A DNA stretch of 64,000 bases from an uncultured Verrucomicrobiota bacterium (GCA_902580225.1 CACHJU010000004.1:1-64000); one strand, 5' to 3'. Shown: positions 31,414-42,787, counted from the stretch's first letter. Numbers and translations: made by a program. Notes: generated by a model from the letters alone, not told the origin.

Positions 31414-32142
31414 TTAAAATCTTAGTTTGTGATAATCTTCGGTGTTACGAAATGCCCGCTCATTTTCAGGACTTGATTGAAGGCAGGGATCATCTGGACC
31501 AGGTGGGGCGGACCGATGGACACTAAGTTTAACTGAATGCGTGCGGTATTCTGGATCAGGGTTCAGGGGATGGGCACAGGTGTTGAGCACAATCAGGGCA
31601 TTCATTTCCATCCTTAATTCGATGAAGTCTCCAGCTTGGCTGTTTCCTGGGATGTACTTGAGAGCACCTTGGTCATCTGGGGTTACCTTACTGAACCAGT
31701 TGAGATTGGGAACGAGATCCCGTTCACCAAGTCCCCACTTTCCAAGTTCGGTCAGAAAACAGTCCCTTGCATTCTGGTAGTGGTGATTGCCGGCATCCTG
31801 AAAAGACCGGGTTCCAAATTTAGCTTTCACCTGATCAGCATCCAGAAATCCGCACACGGTATCATGCCAACCGCAACGGTCCTCGGTAATTGAACAAAGG
31901 AGGCGACCCATGTCGGAATGGAGGCAATAAGGATTTCGGAGAAAGAAGATTTGTTGTCCTTTAAGGGTGTCCGGCATATTGTAGCGTTCCTGTCTTTCAT
32001 CGGCGTTGTAGATCAGCATGCCGACATTGGCCCCTCCATCTAGGTCTTCGATACGAAGGGTTTTTCCCCGGCCCACTACTTTGGACCACATACCTGCACC
32101 GGTCAGTTCAACTTCATACAGAACTTCTTTGGATTCAGTCAT
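31414..32142 (-). CDS. DUF1989 urea carboxylase-associated protein (candidate carboxyguanidine deiminase subunit)
   Basis: [33 protein letters not shown]; paralogue of neighbour. Confidence 0.88.
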   Translation of the reverse strand: MTESKEVLYEVELTGAGMWSKVVGRGKTLRIEDLDGGANVGMLIYNADERQERYNMPDTLKGQQIFFLRNPYCLHSDMGRLLCSITEDRCGWHDTVCGFLDADQVKAKFGTRSFQDAGNHHYQNARDCFLTELGKWGLGERDLVPNLNWFSKVTPDDQGALKYIPGNSQAGDFIELRMEMNALIVLNTCAHPLNPDPEYRTHSVKLSVHRSAPPGPDDPCLQSSPENERAFRNTEDYHKLRF

Positions 32143-32175
32143 GATTGAGGATGGTTTGTTTGGTTTTGCATTTTT

Positions 32176-33075
32176 TTATTCCACTTCATCGCCCACTTCA
32201 GTCAAGCGAATCATTGGAATTTCTTCGTTTTGAGCCAGTTCCGGTGGTCTGATCAGTTCCTCGAGGCGTTTTTTGGTGGCAAGAAATTCCGGGGTAAGAA
32301 ATTGTCCGGGATCACGGGGGCGGGGGACTGGAACTTCAATCAGTTCATCAATTTCCCCGGGATTGGCACGCAGGACCAGAATTCGGTCGGACAGGTAAAC
32401 CGCTTCATCTAGATCATGAGTAACAAACAAAACGGTCACATCTACATTTTGCCAGATTTTAAGAAGATAGGCCTGCATGGATGCACGGGTCTGGGCATCG
32501 AGGGCCCCAAACGGTTCATCGAGAAAGAGAATTTCCGGTCGGTTGGCAAGGGAACGGGCAATCGCCACCCGTTGTTTCATCCCTCCGGAAAGTTGTCCGG
32601 GGTAGGCTTCCGCAAATTTTGCCAGTCCCACTATTTCGAGCCATTCCATTGCTTCCGCCTCTGCTTTCTGCGAACCAAGACCTTTAATTTCCAGCCCGAA
32701 CATTACATTCTTTTTAACCGAAAGCCAGGGAAACAGGGTGTAGTCCTGAAAGACCATTCCCCGTTCCGCTCCCGGTCCTTCCATCTTCTTTCCTTCCAAC
32801 TTGACCTTACCGGAGGTGGGGAAGTCAAGTCCGGCAAGGATACGGATCAGCGTGGTTTTTCCGCATCCGGAAGGACCAATTACAGTGATGAATTCACGAC
32901 GATGAATTTCAAGATTGATTTGGTTGAGAGCCACAAGCTCTCCTTTGGGAGTTTCGAATTTTTTGCTCAGGTCCTCGACCTTGAGCTTGACCGGTCGGCG
33001 GTGAAGTTTTTTAAACCGTTCAGATACTGCAGCCGATTTTTCCAGATAAGAGGGGAGTTCGAGTGAATTGCTCAT
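32176..33075 (-). CDS. ABC transporter ATP-binding protein (nitrate/taurine/urea-type)
   Basis: [36 protein letters not shown]. Confidence 0.93.
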   Translation of the reverse strand: MSNSLELPSYLEKSAAVSERFKKLHRRPVKLKVEDLSKKFETPKGELVALNQINLEIHRREFITVIGPSGCGKTTLIRILAGLDFPTSGKVKLEGKKMEGPGAERGMVFQDYTLFPWLSVKKNVMFGLEIKGLGSQKAEAEAMEWLEIVGLAKFAEAYPGQLSGGMKQRVAIARSLANRPEILFLDEPFGALDAQTRASMQAYLLKIWQNVDVTVLFVTHDLDEAVYLSDRILVLRANPGEIDELIEVPVPRPRDPGQFLTPEFLATKKRLEELIRPPELAQNEEIPMIRLTEVGDEVE

Positions 33076-34436
33076 GAATCCGATTTTTTGAAGTAGGCTG
33101 TGCGGTCACGGAACGAAAGTACAAACCGGGTAAGCGGTCCTTTCGGGGCTTGCCGTGCATCCTCGGTCCATGGAAAAAAAAGATTGCGCAACCAGAAAAG
33201 TAGACGGTCGGTGAAAAAGCCGGTCAGTCCGATTAGGATAATTACCGGAAAGACACGGTCGAAATTATAACGGGTTCCCTGAGTGTCAATAAATCCAGTC
33301 AATCCGGTCTTTTCTCCAATCAGTTCGGCAATAACCAGCCAGGTCCAGGCCCAACCAAGCAGGATACGAAGATCATTGTAAAGATTGGGAAGAATCCCAG
33401 GCAGGATGACCCGTGCCAGCAATTGCCTGCGATTTGCTCCCAGAGTCTGGGCGGCTTCCAAAAGAGAGTTTTCCAGCAGTCGGGTGGTGTTGGCAATCAC
33501 TAGAACGAGTTGAAAAAAAGTCCCCACAAACACAAGCATGATCTTGGGTGCATCCGAGGTTCCCAAAAAAGCGACGAACAGAACACTGAATGTGGGGGCG
33601 GGCATGTATCGGAAAAAATCCACGAAGGGTTCGTGGAGTTTGGAGAAGAAATCAAAGGATCCGCATAGGATGGCCAGAGGAATACCAAGTAGGCAGGAGT
33701 AGGCAAATCCCCAGAAGATGATACTGAGGGAATGACGATATCGTTCCCACATCGTGGGCATTCCGTTATCCGGCTGGGTGTTGAAATCGAGCCAGCCTGC
33801 GGCAATCACTTCGTGGGGAGCGGGCAGGTAGACTGGATTGGAGGACACACCTTGCGGGATGAGTTTGAGGAGTGCTTCAGTTGGGTAGAGCTTGGAATTG
33901 AATGTGGGGGTAGCTTTAGACAAGGCACGCCAGTTGTCCTTGATGATTTCCAAGTTTTCCTTGCTGAGGGAAATTGCTTTGGAGGTCAGCGTTTCCTCAG
34001 CCAGCCCCTTCCAGATTTCAAAAAGTTTCTCGTCATCCTGCCGCTGGTTATTTTCAAGCCATCCGTTGGCCACTCCCACCGGAGAGAGGTGACGAAGTTT
34101 TTTGATATTGTCACGGCGTGAACCGGATAGGGGCTTACCTTTTTTCTGGGCATCAAGAGTTGTACGGTTTTCCTGACGAACAGCTTCTACAAAGGTGGGA
34201 AAGAAATCTTTACTCATTCGGTCCCCGGCGGTGAATACGGTGGTCACTCCGACCCGGTCGGCAGAGAGTTGAAGTTTGATATCCGGATGCCAGATAAAGG
34301 GAACATAACTCACCGTGATCCATACAAGTAAGGGAAGAAAAAACGAACAAGCAGTCAGCAGGGTCCGTCGAGCGGGTGGCAATTCCTTGCGAATGCTAAA
34401 CCAATGATCCTTATTTTTGGCTTTTTTTTTGATCAT
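33072..34436 (-). CDS. ABC transporter permease
   Basis: [27 protein letters not shown] motif; multiple TM. Confidence 0.9.
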   Translation of the reverse strand: MIKKKAKNKDHWFSIRKELPPARRTLLTACSFFLPLLVWITVSYVPFIWHPDIKLQLSADRVGVTTVFTAGDRMSKDFFPTFVEAVRQENRTTLDAQKKGKPLSGSRRDNIKKLRHLSPVGVANGWLENNQRQDDEKLFEIWKGLAEETLTSKAISLSKENLEIIKDNWRALSKATPTFNSKLYPTEALLKLIPQGVSSNPVYLPAPHEVIAAGWLDFNTQPDNGMPTMWERYRHSLSIIFWGFAYSCLLGIPLAILCGSFDFFSKLHEPFVDFFRYMPAPTFSVLFVAFLGTSDAPKIMLVFVGTFFQLVLVIANTTRLLENSLLEAAQTLGANRRQLLARVILPGILPNLYNDLRILLGWAWTWLVIAELIGEKTGLTGFIDTQGTRYNFDRVFPVIILIGLTGFFTDRLLFWLRNLFFPWTEDARQAPKGPLTRFVLSFRDRTAYFKKSDS

Positions 34437-34514
34437 TAGCGGACAAAAGAGAAGGACTGACCATCGATTAAAATAGTCCGAAAGAGCGTGGGTCGATTGG
34501 GCGACCCGGACAAC

Positions 34515-36653
34515 TTACTTGGATTTTTCCGCGAAGGCCTTAGTCAAGGAAGGATCAAGGTATTTTCCGGTTTCTAAAGGCTCTTCATAGACCTCGAATT
34601 TTACATTAAAGTCATCGACGATGTCGGTGGATCCATAGACTGAATCCAAGCCCTCTCCTTTAGCCCAGAACTTGAGAGCCTCGTCAAGAGTTAGGATTTT
34701 GGTGCCTTTAAAAAATGGTTCATATTCGGCCGGTTCCAAAGATACACGGGCTGAAAGAATTTTGAGGGCTTCATCCATGTTTTCCTCGTCCATTAAATAA
34801 TCCACGATTCGATACCAGACCGAGACCACTTTTGCCCAGTCTTCTTGGTTGGTCTCTAAACTTTCCGAGGATACACAGAGAAGATCATAAATAATTCCGG
34901 GTGCATCGGCAGAAGTGAAAATAGGCTTGGACCCGGGTAAACTTTTAAGGGCCTGTCCGGAGTTGGGTTGCCAGGCGGCGATGGCGTCTACATCACCCGA
35001 AGCCAGCACCTGTGGAGTCTCATCTGTGGGGGTGTTGACAATGGTGACATCATCGGCAGACATGCCGTTTTCCTCCAGTGCCTTGAGTAAAAGAAGATGG
35101 CAGACAAAACCTTCTTCCACTCCGACCGATTTGCCCTTTAAATCCGCCACCGATTCTATACCAGGCTTCGCTACCACCATGTCATTCCCATTGGAATAAT
35201 CATTAACAATGATGCCAACGGATGGTTTACCGGTCGCTCCAGTGACAAGGGCGTCCCCGTTGGTCATGCAAACGGCGTCCACCTGACCGGCCACATAGGC
35301 ATCCATCGAGGCCACATAATCAAACCACAAAAATTCCACATCCACACCTTCTTCTTCAAACCACTTTTTTTGAATCGCGATTTCCCAAGCCACCCAGCCT
35401 GGCCAGTCGCTGTAGGCAATTTTGAGCGTGCTGGATTCGGATTCCGGAGCGGGGGTGGATTCAGGCACCTTGGATTTTTCGGCGAAAGCCTGAGTAAGGG
35501 AAGGGTCGAGGTATTTTCCGGTTTCCAAAGGTTCTTCATAGACTTCGAATTTTACATTAAAGTCATCTACGATATCGGTGGATCCATAAACAGAGTCCAA
35601 GCCGTCTCCCTTGGCCCAGAATTTGAGAGCCTCGTCAAGAGTTAGGATTTTGGTGCCTTTAAAAAACGGTTCATATTCGGCCGGTTCCAAGGAGACGCGG
35701 GCTGAAAGAATATTGAGGGCTTCATCCATGTTTTCCTCGTTCATTAAGTAGTCTACGATGCGATACCAGACCGAGACTACCTTTGCCCAGTCTTCTTTGT
35801 TGGCCTCCAAACTTTCCGAAGATACACAGAGAAGATCATAGATGATTCCGGGTGCATCGGCAGAAGTGAAAATGGGCTTGGACCCGGGTAAACTTTTAAG
35901 GGCCTGTCCGGAGTTGGGTTGCCAGGCGGCGATGGCGTCTACATCACCCGAAGCCAGCACCTGTGGAGTTTCATCTGTGGGGGTATTGACAATGGTGACA
36001 TCATCGGCAGACATGCCGTTTTCCTCCAGTGCCTTGAGTAAAAGAAGATGGCAGACAAATCCTTCTTCCACTCCTACTGATTTGCCCTTTAAATCCGCCA
36101 CCGATTCTATACCAGGCTTCGCTACCACCATGTCGTTCCCATTGGAATAATCATTTACAATGATGCCAACGGATGGTTTACCGGTCGCTCCAGTGACAAG
36201 GGCGTCCCCGTTGGTCATGCAAACGGCGTCCACCTGACCGGCCACATAGGCATCCATCGAGGCCACATAATCAAACCATAAAAATTCTACATCTACACCT
36301 TCTTCTTCAAACCACTTTTTTTGAATCGCGATTTCCCAAGCCACCCAGCCTGGCCAGTCGCTGTAGGCAATTTTAAGAGTGTTGGATTTGGATTCTACTT
36401 CCGGAGCGGTGGGTTCAGGCTCAGGTTCAGGGGTTGGTTCGGGTTCGGGTTCTGGTTCAGAGGTTGTTTCGGGGGTGGGTTCAGGGGCTAGTTCAGGTTC
36501 CGGTTCGGGGGCGGGTTCAGACTCCGTAGTTTCCGGTTCAGACGCAGCAACCTCTTCGGTCTCCACAGTCTCAGATGGAGCACCTCCACAGGAAACAAAG
36601 AATAGAGCGAGTAACGAAAAGAAAAATGAAAAAAGAATTCGGTAAGATTTCAT
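34515..36653 (-). CDS. Lipoprotein with two near-identical tandem ABC substrate-binding domains
   Basis: Signal/lipobox [11 protein letters not shown]; Pro/Glu linker; [34 protein letters not shown]... occurs twice with 951-bp period. Confidence 0.92.
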   Translation of the reverse strand: MKSYRILFSFFFSLLALFFVSCGGAPSETVETEEVAASEPETTESEPAPEPEPELAPEPTPETTSEPEPEPEPTPEPEPEPTAPEVESKSNTLKIAYSDWPGWVAWEIAIQKKWFEEEGVDVEFLWFDYVASMDAYVAGQVDAVCMTNGDALVTGATGKPSVGIIVNDYSNGNDMVVAKPGIESVADLKGKSVGVEEGFVCHLLLLKALEENGMSADDVTIVNTPTDETPQVLASGDVDAIAAWQPNSGQALKSLPGSKPIFTSADAPGIIYDLLCVSSESLEANKEDWAKVVSVWYRIVDYLMNEENMDEALNILSARVSLEPAEYEPFFKGTKILTLDEALKFWAKGDGLDSVYGSTDIVDDFNVKFEVYEEPLETGKYLDPSLTQAFAEKSKVPESTPAPESESSTLKIAYSDWPGWVAWEIAIQKKWFEEEGVDVEFLWFDYVASMDAYVAGQVDAVCMTNGDALVTGATGKPSVGIIVNDYSNGNDMVVAKPGIESVADLKGKSVGVEEGFVCHLLLLKALEENGMSADDVTIVNTPTDETPQVLASGDVDAIAAWQPNSGQALKSLPGSKPIFTSADAPGIIYDLLCVSSESLETNQEDWAKVVSVWYRIVDYLMDEENMDEALKILSARVSLEPAEYEPFFKGTKILTLDEALKFWAKGEGLDSVYGSTDIVDDFNVKFEVYEEPLETGKYLDPSLTKAFAEKSK
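34519..36391 (-). repeat. Two-copy in-frame direct tandem repeat, period 951 bp (317 codons)
   Basis: TTGGATTTTT at 34519 and 35470; CTGTAGGCAATTTT at 35410 and 36361; offset constant at 951. Confidence 0.93.
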
Positions 36654-36699
36654 GTATTGAAGGGCTTTAGGTGGTTGAATATAATGGCAAATAGAAAGG

Positions 36700-36721
36700 T
36701 CCTGTTTGCAGCGAAAACAGG
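36700..36721. other. Hairpin in the putative 5' leader of the carboxylase operon
   Basis: CCTGTTT-GCAGCGA-AAACAGG inverted repeat. Confidence 0.5.
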
Positions 36722-36745
36722 TGTTAATTGTATTTAGCTACAAGT

Positions 36746-36761
36746 TGCAATTATCGTGCCA
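36746..36761 (-). promoter_or_regulatory. Sigma-54 (RpoN) -24/-12 promoter for the guanidine/urea operon
   Basis: Minus strand reads TGGCACG-ATAA-TTGCA, a full match to the TGGCACG-N4-TTGC(A/T) consensus, ~95 bp upstream of the SBP start. Confidence 0.8.
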
Positions 36762-36941
36762 ACGAAACCTCAAGGTGTAAAAATGTACAATTGAGTAGTA
36801 TTATTTACTTTGGTTACAAATCAGAGAAGAAAATCCTATTTATAAGCTTTCAGATAAGATTAATAACGATTCTAAAGAGTGAAAGTAATTGATCTAGGAT
36901 TCTCCTTGTGACGCTCGCCCTTCTCAGCTGATATAGAATCA

Positions 36942-37361
36942 ATGCTAAAGGTGTCTTCCAGAGTATCCATTCCAATGGAGGAAATTGAATTGAAAGCGAT
37001 TCGTTCGCAGGGTGCCGGGGGGCAGAATGTAAACAAGGCATCCACCGCGGTACATTTATTCTTCGATATCCGGGCCTCTTCACTTCCCGAAGTTTATAAG
37101 CAGCGTCTGCTGAATAAGAAAGACCGCCGGATCAGCCCGGCAGGCATCGTGATTATCAAGTCTCAGGAAGCACGCACTCAGGAGACTAACCGTGAAAAAG
37201 CATTGGCTCGACTAAAGGAGTTAATCAAAGAAGTGATGCAGGTTCGCAAATCCCGCCGGGCAACTGCTCCAACTCGCGGTTCAAAAGAACGCCGTCTACA
37301 GGCGAAAGAAACCCGTTCCAAAACCAAGAAATTCAGACGTCGTCCCAGTATGGACGATTAA
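36942..37361 (+). CDS. Peptidyl-tRNA hydrolase ArfB-like (GGQ release factor family)
   Basis: RSQGAGGQNVNKASTAVHL and basic C-terminal tail. Confidence 0.9.
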   Translation: MLKVSSRVSIPMEEIELKAIRSQGAGGQNVNKASTAVHLFFDIRASSLPEVYKQRLLNKKDRRISPAGIVIIKSQEARTQETNREKALARLKELIKEVMQVRKSRRATAPTRGSKERRLQAKETRSKTKKFRRRPSMDD

Positions 37362-37443
37362 AAAATTATAATTTTTCTTACACTCTTCGGTAGGATTTAA
37401 AAAAATTATCGGCTCGCCACTTCAGCGATTTCAGCATCTATAG

Positions 37444-40191
37444 ATGCGCATGGTAGATGTGGATATACAACCCGGTCAGCGTTGGGTAAGTGATGCCGAG
37501 CCCGAGCTTGGGCTCGGAGTGGTTATGAGTGCGGGCAGTGGACGGGTTTCCATTCTCTTTCCCGCGGTCGATGACCGCCGCGAATATGCTCTCGATTCCG
37601 CACCCGTTCGTCGGGTCGCATTTGAAGAGGGAGACAATATAAAGACTCACGATGGACAATCCGGTTCCATTGAAGCGGTTAAGGAAGAGGGTGGCTTCTT
37701 ACATTACCAGGTAAAAGGGGAGTGGGTCCCGGAAGCCATCTTGGCGGATACCATCAGTTTTTCCAATCCTCTCGATCGTCTCATGGGCAGACAATTCGAT
37801 GAGCCCCACTTATTTAATGTTCGAAAAGAAGCCCTGAATTGGCAGTCCAAAATTCGCAAAGCCCCCAACCGTGGATTCACCGGTGGACGGATCGATCTCA
37901 TTGAACACCAGCTCTACCTCGCCCAGGAAGTCACCAGTCGCCTGCAACCACGCGTCCTCCTCGCCGATGAAGTCGGATTGGGAAAAACCATCGAGGCCTG
38001 TTTGATCCTTCATCGCCTCCATCTGACCGGCCGTGCCGAACGGGCCCTGATCATTTTGCCCGAGTCTTTAATGCACCAATGGTTTATTGAACTACTCCGC
38101 CGGTTCAACTTGGTTGCCAGTTTGTTCGATGAAGAACGCTGCCAGGCCATCGAAAGCGCCGATCCGGAAATGAACCCCTTTCTTGATAGCCAGATCGTCT
38201 GCGTCAGTCTTGATTATCTTACCCGTTCTATGGAACGCTACACCCAGGTACTCGATGCCGAGTGGGACCTCTTAATTGTCGACGAAGCCCACCACCTCGA
38301 ATGGACATCCGAACTTGCCAGCACCGCATACCAAATGGTGGAAGGATTGGCAGAGAAAATTCCTTCCGTCTTGCTCCTCACCGCCACTCCTCAACAACTC
38401 GGTCCAGAAGGGCACTTTGCCCGCCTCCGTCTGCTCGATCCCGCCCGCTACAACAACTTGGAAACTTTTATTGAAGAGAGCGATCACTACCAGGAAATGG
38501 CGGAACTCGTCGACCGGATCGATGGCAAAGAAGAACTCACATCTTCCGATTGGGAGATGATCCAAAAGAGTTCATCCCATCTCCACGACCAGTACTCCGG
38601 TAAAAATTCTCTCACCTCGGCCGAGCGTGCCCAACTGATTGAAAACATCATAGATAGTTTTGGACCCGGTCGAGTCATGTTTCGCAATACCCGGAAAGCC
38701 CTCAAGGGATTCCCCAAGCGCCAACCTGTGCTCCATCCACTAGATTCGGCCTCGGAGGAAAACCCTGCATTCGATCAAAAAATCCAATGGCTGATTTCCT
38801 GGTTAGCCGATAACGAAAAGGAAAAAGTTCTGCTTATCTGTAAGACCAAGGCAATGGTCGAAGAAATTTACGAAGCCGTCCAAAAACAGGTCAATTTAAA
38901 CCTCAGCCAATTTCATGAAGGATTAAACCTGATTCAACGCGACCGACAGGCCGCTTACTTTGCCGACCCCAAAGGTGCCCGTGTCCTCCTCTGCTCGGAG
39001 ATTGGAAGTGAAGGGCGCAACTTTCAGTTTGCCCACCATCTCATCCTTTGGGACCTCCCCGAAAATCCCGAACTCTTGGAACAAAGGATTGGCCGGCTCG
39101 ACCGAATTGGCCAGACCGATACCATCCACATTCATCTTCCCTACATTCAAAATTCGGCTGAAGAAGTGTGGGTCCAGTTTTATAACAAGGGAGTTAGCAT
39201 CTTTGAACAACCTGTCCCCACTGCTTTGATTATCGCAGAAACCTTTGGGGAAGAACTTGAAAAGTTGAGCAATGAATTTGATGCCAATGCTCTTCAGTCC
39301 CTTGTGACTGATGTAATCGATGCACGAAAAGACCTCGGTGAAAAACTCGAAAATGGCTACCTTCGCCTGCTGGCCCGCAACTCGAATAAACCCGGTCAAA
39401 GCGAACTGCTCCGTGAACAAATCCAGTCATCCGACACCGACTCCGCTTTCGAGACCTTTGCCACCGACCTCATGGAATATGTCGGCCTACGCGTCGAAGA
39501 CCTGAGCGATCGTCGCTACTTATTTAAGCCCGAGTATGGGCAAATCGACAGCCTGCCCGGACTCGACCCCGAAGGTATGATGGCCACCTTCGATCGTACC
39601 GATGCCCTTAATCGGGACGATATTCAATTTTTCACACCCGATCATCCACTCCTTCGCAATTCGCTCGACTCCCTACTTAGCAGTGAAAAAGGCAACGCCG
39701 TGCTCTCTGTTTACCAAGGCACCGAAGCCCCCGGTATCTTCCTCCAAGTTACTTACCTGGTTGAATGCGTAGCCCCCCGCCATTTACATATCGATCGCTA
39801 CCTACCGATTAGCCCCACCACCCTTTGGCTCAATCATGCTGGGGATGCTATATCCAATCCTGACTTTTCCGTTGGAAAATTGAACCCCTCTCCGGACACT
39901 GATGATATCCTGGCTAACTCTGGAATCAAACGTTTAGTCAAAAAAATGCTCCGATCCGCCGAGGCTCAAATGTATAAAGTGACCGAAGACCTGGTCACCG
40001 AAGCCGGTATTGCTGCAGAGAAAGAACTCCAATCTGAAATTTCCCGCCTACAAAACCTCGCCCGTCTCAACCCAGCCATTGATCAATCGGAAATCAAAAA
40101 CTTACAAACCCACCAAACCGAACTCGAAGAAGCCCTCGCCGAAACCCGCTTCCGCTTGGACTCCCTGCACCTTGTAGTTGTGGAGGATTGA
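37444..40191 (+). CDS. RapA-like SNF2 helicase (RNA polymerase-associated)
   Basis: 915 aa; LADEVGLGKTIEA, DEAHH, LLTATPQQ, LEQRIGRLDRIGQT. Confidence 0.9.
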   Translation: MRMVDVDIQPGQRWVSDAEPELGLGVVMSAGSGRVSILFPAVDDRREYALDSAPVRRVAFEEGDNIKTHDGQSGSIEAVKEEGGFLHYQVKGEWVPEAILADTISFSNPLDRLMGRQFDEPHLFNVRKEALNWQSKIRKAPNRGFTGGRIDLIEHQLYLAQEVTSRLQPRVLLADEVGLGKTIEACLILHRLHLTGRAERALIILPESLMHQWFIELLRRFNLVASLFDEERCQAIESADPEMNPFLDSQIVCVSLDYLTRSMERYTQVLDAEWDLLIVDEAHHLEWTSELASTAYQMVEGLAEKIPSVLLLTATPQQLGPEGHFARLRLLDPARYNNLETFIEESDHYQEMAELVDRIDGKEELTSSDWEMIQKSSSHLHDQYSGKNSLTSAERAQLIENIIDSFGPGRVMFRNTRKALKGFPKRQPVLHPLDSASEENPAFDQKIQWLISWLADNEKEKVLLICKTKAMVEEIYEAVQKQVNLNLSQFHEGLNLIQRDRQAAYFADPKGARVLLCSEIGSEGRNFQFAHHLILWDLPENPELLEQRIGRLDRIGQTDTIHIHLPYIQNSAEEVWVQFYNKGVSIFEQPVPTALIIAETFGEELEKLSNEFDANALQSLVTDVIDARKDLGEKLENGYLRLLARNSNKPGQSELLREQIQSSDTDSAFETFATDLMEYVGLRVEDLSDRRYLFKPEYGQIDSLPGLDPEGMMATFDRTDALNRDDIQFFTPDHPLLRNSLDSLLSSEKGNAVLSVYQGTEAPGIFLQVTYLVECVAPRHLHIDRYLPISPTTLWLNHAGDAISNPDFSVGKLNPSPDTDDILANSGIKRLVKKMLRSAEAQMYKVTEDLVTEAGIAAEKELQSEISRLQNLARLNPAIDQSEIKNLQTHQTELEEALAETRFRLDSLHLVVVED

Positions 40192-40283
40192 AGTTGGCAA
40201 TATCTGATTTGTGGATTTGCTACAAACAAAATCCTTTCTTTGCCTTTGTGCGATCTATTTTATCCCAAACAATCTCAGAAACT

Positions 40284-40724
40284 TTAATAATCTTCGTATT
40301 CTTCGGGAATTTCTTCATCCGGGCAAAGTATTCGGATCCGAAAATTTTCATCTGCCTCAATTTCCCGGACTATGTCATCGGGTGCCCATTCTTTTCCGAA
40401 AAGCGGAGCCGAATCTTTGATTGAATCTACGAGTTTAGGATCCTGCCAAGCGTGGCATTTTGTATCTCCAGTGGCATCGCCTACAAGTAGTTCCATTTCC
40501 TTCTTAACTTTTTCGGCCGAATCAAACCAGTCATAGGAATTTTCCCAACTGGAATCATACCGACCTAAAAGATAATATTTCCCAATTTTTGCCAATCTGT
40601 ATTCGCAACCAATTAATACATCAAAATCTTCATCTGGCTGAAAAGAAGCGACTTCCACTGGAGCTTCGTGCATGATTTTTCTTATCACTGCCGTCCACTT
40701 AGGTTTGTTTGGATTCATTAACAC
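40284..40724 (-). CDS. Hypothetical protein
   Basis: 146 aa ORF, no recognised family. Confidence 0.5.
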   Translation of the reverse strand: MLMNPNKPKWTAVIRKIMHEAPVEVASFQPDEDFDVLIGCEYRLAKIGKYYLLGRYDSSWENSYDWFDSAEKVKKEMELLVGDATGDTKCHAWQDPKLVDSIKDSAPLFGKEWAPDDIVREIEADENFRIRILCPDEEIPEEYEDY

Positions 40725-40761
40725 AAAGAAACTAGATTAAAGACATATAACAACATTTTTT

Positions 40762-41211
40762 ATGAAAATTTCCGATCTCGAAAAACTATGGGATGAATTG
40801 AACCGGCAGCCGGTTCATCGGTTTGCGGATTGGCCGAACCGATATGTGCCGAAGGGTAAACCCGGGGTCTATCTTATTTATCAAGAGGGCCGATGGATCT
40901 ATATCGGTATGTCCTTTAAGAATTTGCAGAGCAGATTGTCATCGCATGCCAGTGGGCGAAGAAGTGGTGATCAGTTTTGTGTCTATGTGTCTGATCGATT
41001 GGTTATGAAAAATTTAACCGATGAACAACTAGATGGAATTGTCGAAGGGACTTATTCTTTGGACCATCAAATACGGGACTTTATTCGAACGGAATTATCT
41101 TATCGTTATGTACTGGTTCCCGACGATCCCACCGCTCGTGCTCTAGAAAGGTATGGACTTAAAATTGCCAAAGGGCAGGGGGCGGAGTTGTTGACTACTG
41201 AAGCGAATTAG
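40762..41211 (+). CDS. GIY-YIG domain protein
   Basis: GVYLIYQEGRWIYIGMSFKNLQSRLSSHASGRRSGDQF. Confidence 0.75.
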   Translation: MKISDLEKLWDELNRQPVHRFADWPNRYVPKGKPGVYLIYQEGRWIYIGMSFKNLQSRLSSHASGRRSGDQFCVYVSDRLVMKNLTDEQLDGIVEGTYSLDHQIRDFIRTELSYRYVLVPDDPTARALERYGLKIAKGQGAELLTTEAN

Positions 41212-41354
41212 CCCATTGATTTTACAAGTTGGAAAATGAAAATTGTATTCATATAAGTAAATAACAAAATCCCAGCAATGATTTCCGTACATTTTTCTAA
41301 AAATTTATATATTTAACTTGTAAAGAATTTTATATTGAAGAATATTGATTTTGG

Positions 41355-42338
41355 ATGATACAGGAAATTGGTGGAAAATCTTTTCGGAAAAAAAGTAAAA
41401 AGAACTTGAAGTTCATTGATCTTTTTGCGGGCATTGGTGGAATCCGTCTTGGGATGGAAGCCGCAGGTGGAAAGTGTGTATTCTCTTCAGAATGGGATCC
41501 TCATGCTAAAAAAACTTACAAGCACATGTTTGGTGAAGAGCCCCATGGGGATATCAATGCTATTGACCATGATGAAATCCCTAAATTCGATGTTCTTACC
41601 GCAGGTTTCCCCTGCCAGCCGTTTAGCAGTATTGGTAAACGGGAGGGCTTTAGTCATGAAACACAAGGAACCTTGTTTCATGAGATTTTAAAGATCCTTG
41701 ATCACCATAAGCCATCTGCGTTCATTTTGGAAAATGTTAAAGGGCTCACTCATCATAAAAGCGGGGATAAGGATACCTTGGAAATTATCCACGATAAATT
41801 GGTTGAACATGGTTATTGCCCTCAAATAAAGCTCCTTGATGCATCTAAATTTGGTGTACCTCAGTACCGAGAGCGAATATTTATAGTTGGTTTCAGGAAG
41901 GATGAGCATTTCAGGGCATCCTGGCGTTTTAAATGGCCTGTTGAAAGTGAAGTAACCGCTACTCTTGGTAATGATATTATCCAGTCCGGTGTAGATGGTT
42001 ATTCCATATCCCAGCACCTTCAGAATTCATATATTTATAAAAAGAATGACGGAAGACCTAGAGTACTGATTCCAGGTGATTGTTCTGATATAACTTTGAA
42101 TACCCTTGTCTCGACCTATCATAAAATCCAAAGATTGACGGGAACATTTGTTCAGGATGGACCAACCGGTTTAAGGCTTCTCTCCGTTCAAGAGTGTCTC
42201 GATATTATGGGATTTCCAAGAGGTTTCGATATTCCCGTTTCAAGGACCCAGGCCTACAGGCAGTTGGGTAATTCAGTGGCAGTACCTGTCGTCAGGGAAG
42301 TCGCCCAATCAGTAGCAGCTGCGTTGGCTGTGAAATAA
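41355..42338 (+). CDS. DNA (cytosine-5-)-methyltransferase
   Basis: FIDLFAGIGGIRLGMEAAGG, AGFPCQPFSSIG, ENVKGL, QYRERIFIVG, RQLGNSVAVPV. Confidence 0.95.
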   Translation: MIQEIGGKSFRKKSKKNLKFIDLFAGIGGIRLGMEAAGGKCVFSSEWDPHAKKTYKHMFGEEPHGDINAIDHDEIPKFDVLTAGFPCQPFSSIGKREGFSHETQGTLFHEILKILDHHKPSAFILENVKGLTHHKSGDKDTLEIIHDKLVEHGYCPQIKLLDASKFGVPQYRERIFIVGFRKDEHFRASWRFKWPVESEVTATLGNDIIQSGVDGYSISQHLQNSYIYKKNDGRPRVLIPGDCSDITLNTLVSTYHKIQRLTGTFVQDGPTGLRLLSVQECLDIMGFPRGFDIPVSRTQAYRQLGNSVAVPVVREVAQSVAAALAVK

Positions 42339-42373
42339 GTACTTTTTTTAAGCTTGGCTAGCCTGGAAAGAAA

Positions 42374-42751
42374 TCAGGCACTCAACCATTCCTTTATGCG
42401 GATTTTATATTTCTCTGCAATTTGTGGGAAATTATTCGATTCAATTTCAAGAAAGTTGCTGGCCTCCTGAAGTTGAACTTCAGTCCTATCAACTCCTTTG
42501 GGATAGTTCATTTCGAGGAAGCCAAAAACTAACCCTTTAAAAGAAGGTTCGCCGTCCATTCGAATTGAATCTATGAATTTTATTAAACCTGCCTCATCTG
42601 GTAGTTCAGGCAGGATGTCAGCAGGTAGAGTGTATTCAATTCCGCAGGAGTCATTGATCTTGAATGACCAACCATCTGAGGTTTGATTTGCGTTGAGCGA
42701 GGTGGAGTCTCCACCAGATGCAGTGTTTGTTGTTACTGTTATGATATTCAT
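42374..42751 (-). CDS. Small hypothetical protein
   Basis: 125-aa ORF; acidic; no recognised family. Confidence 0.45.
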   Translation of the reverse strand: MNIITVTTNTASGGDSTSLNANQTSDGWSFKINDSCGIEYTLPADILPELPDEAGLIKFIDSIRMDGEPSFKGLVFGFLEMNYPKGVDRTEVQLQEASNFLEIESNNFPQIAEKYKIRIKEWLSA

Positions 42752-42787
42752 TTATTTTAAGATTCAGGATTAAAAATTAATTATTTA

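Noticed and set aside
36379-36645. 88-aa SGSGSGSG-rich ORF on + strand
   Set aside because: Antisense shadow of the Pro/Glu repeat linker of the SBP gene.
36654-36745. Guanidine-I/II/III riboswitch in the operon leader
   Set aside because: Leader is short and lacks recognisable conserved elements (no paired ACGR loops); only a simple CCTGTTT hairpin is seen. Needs Infernal to be definitive.
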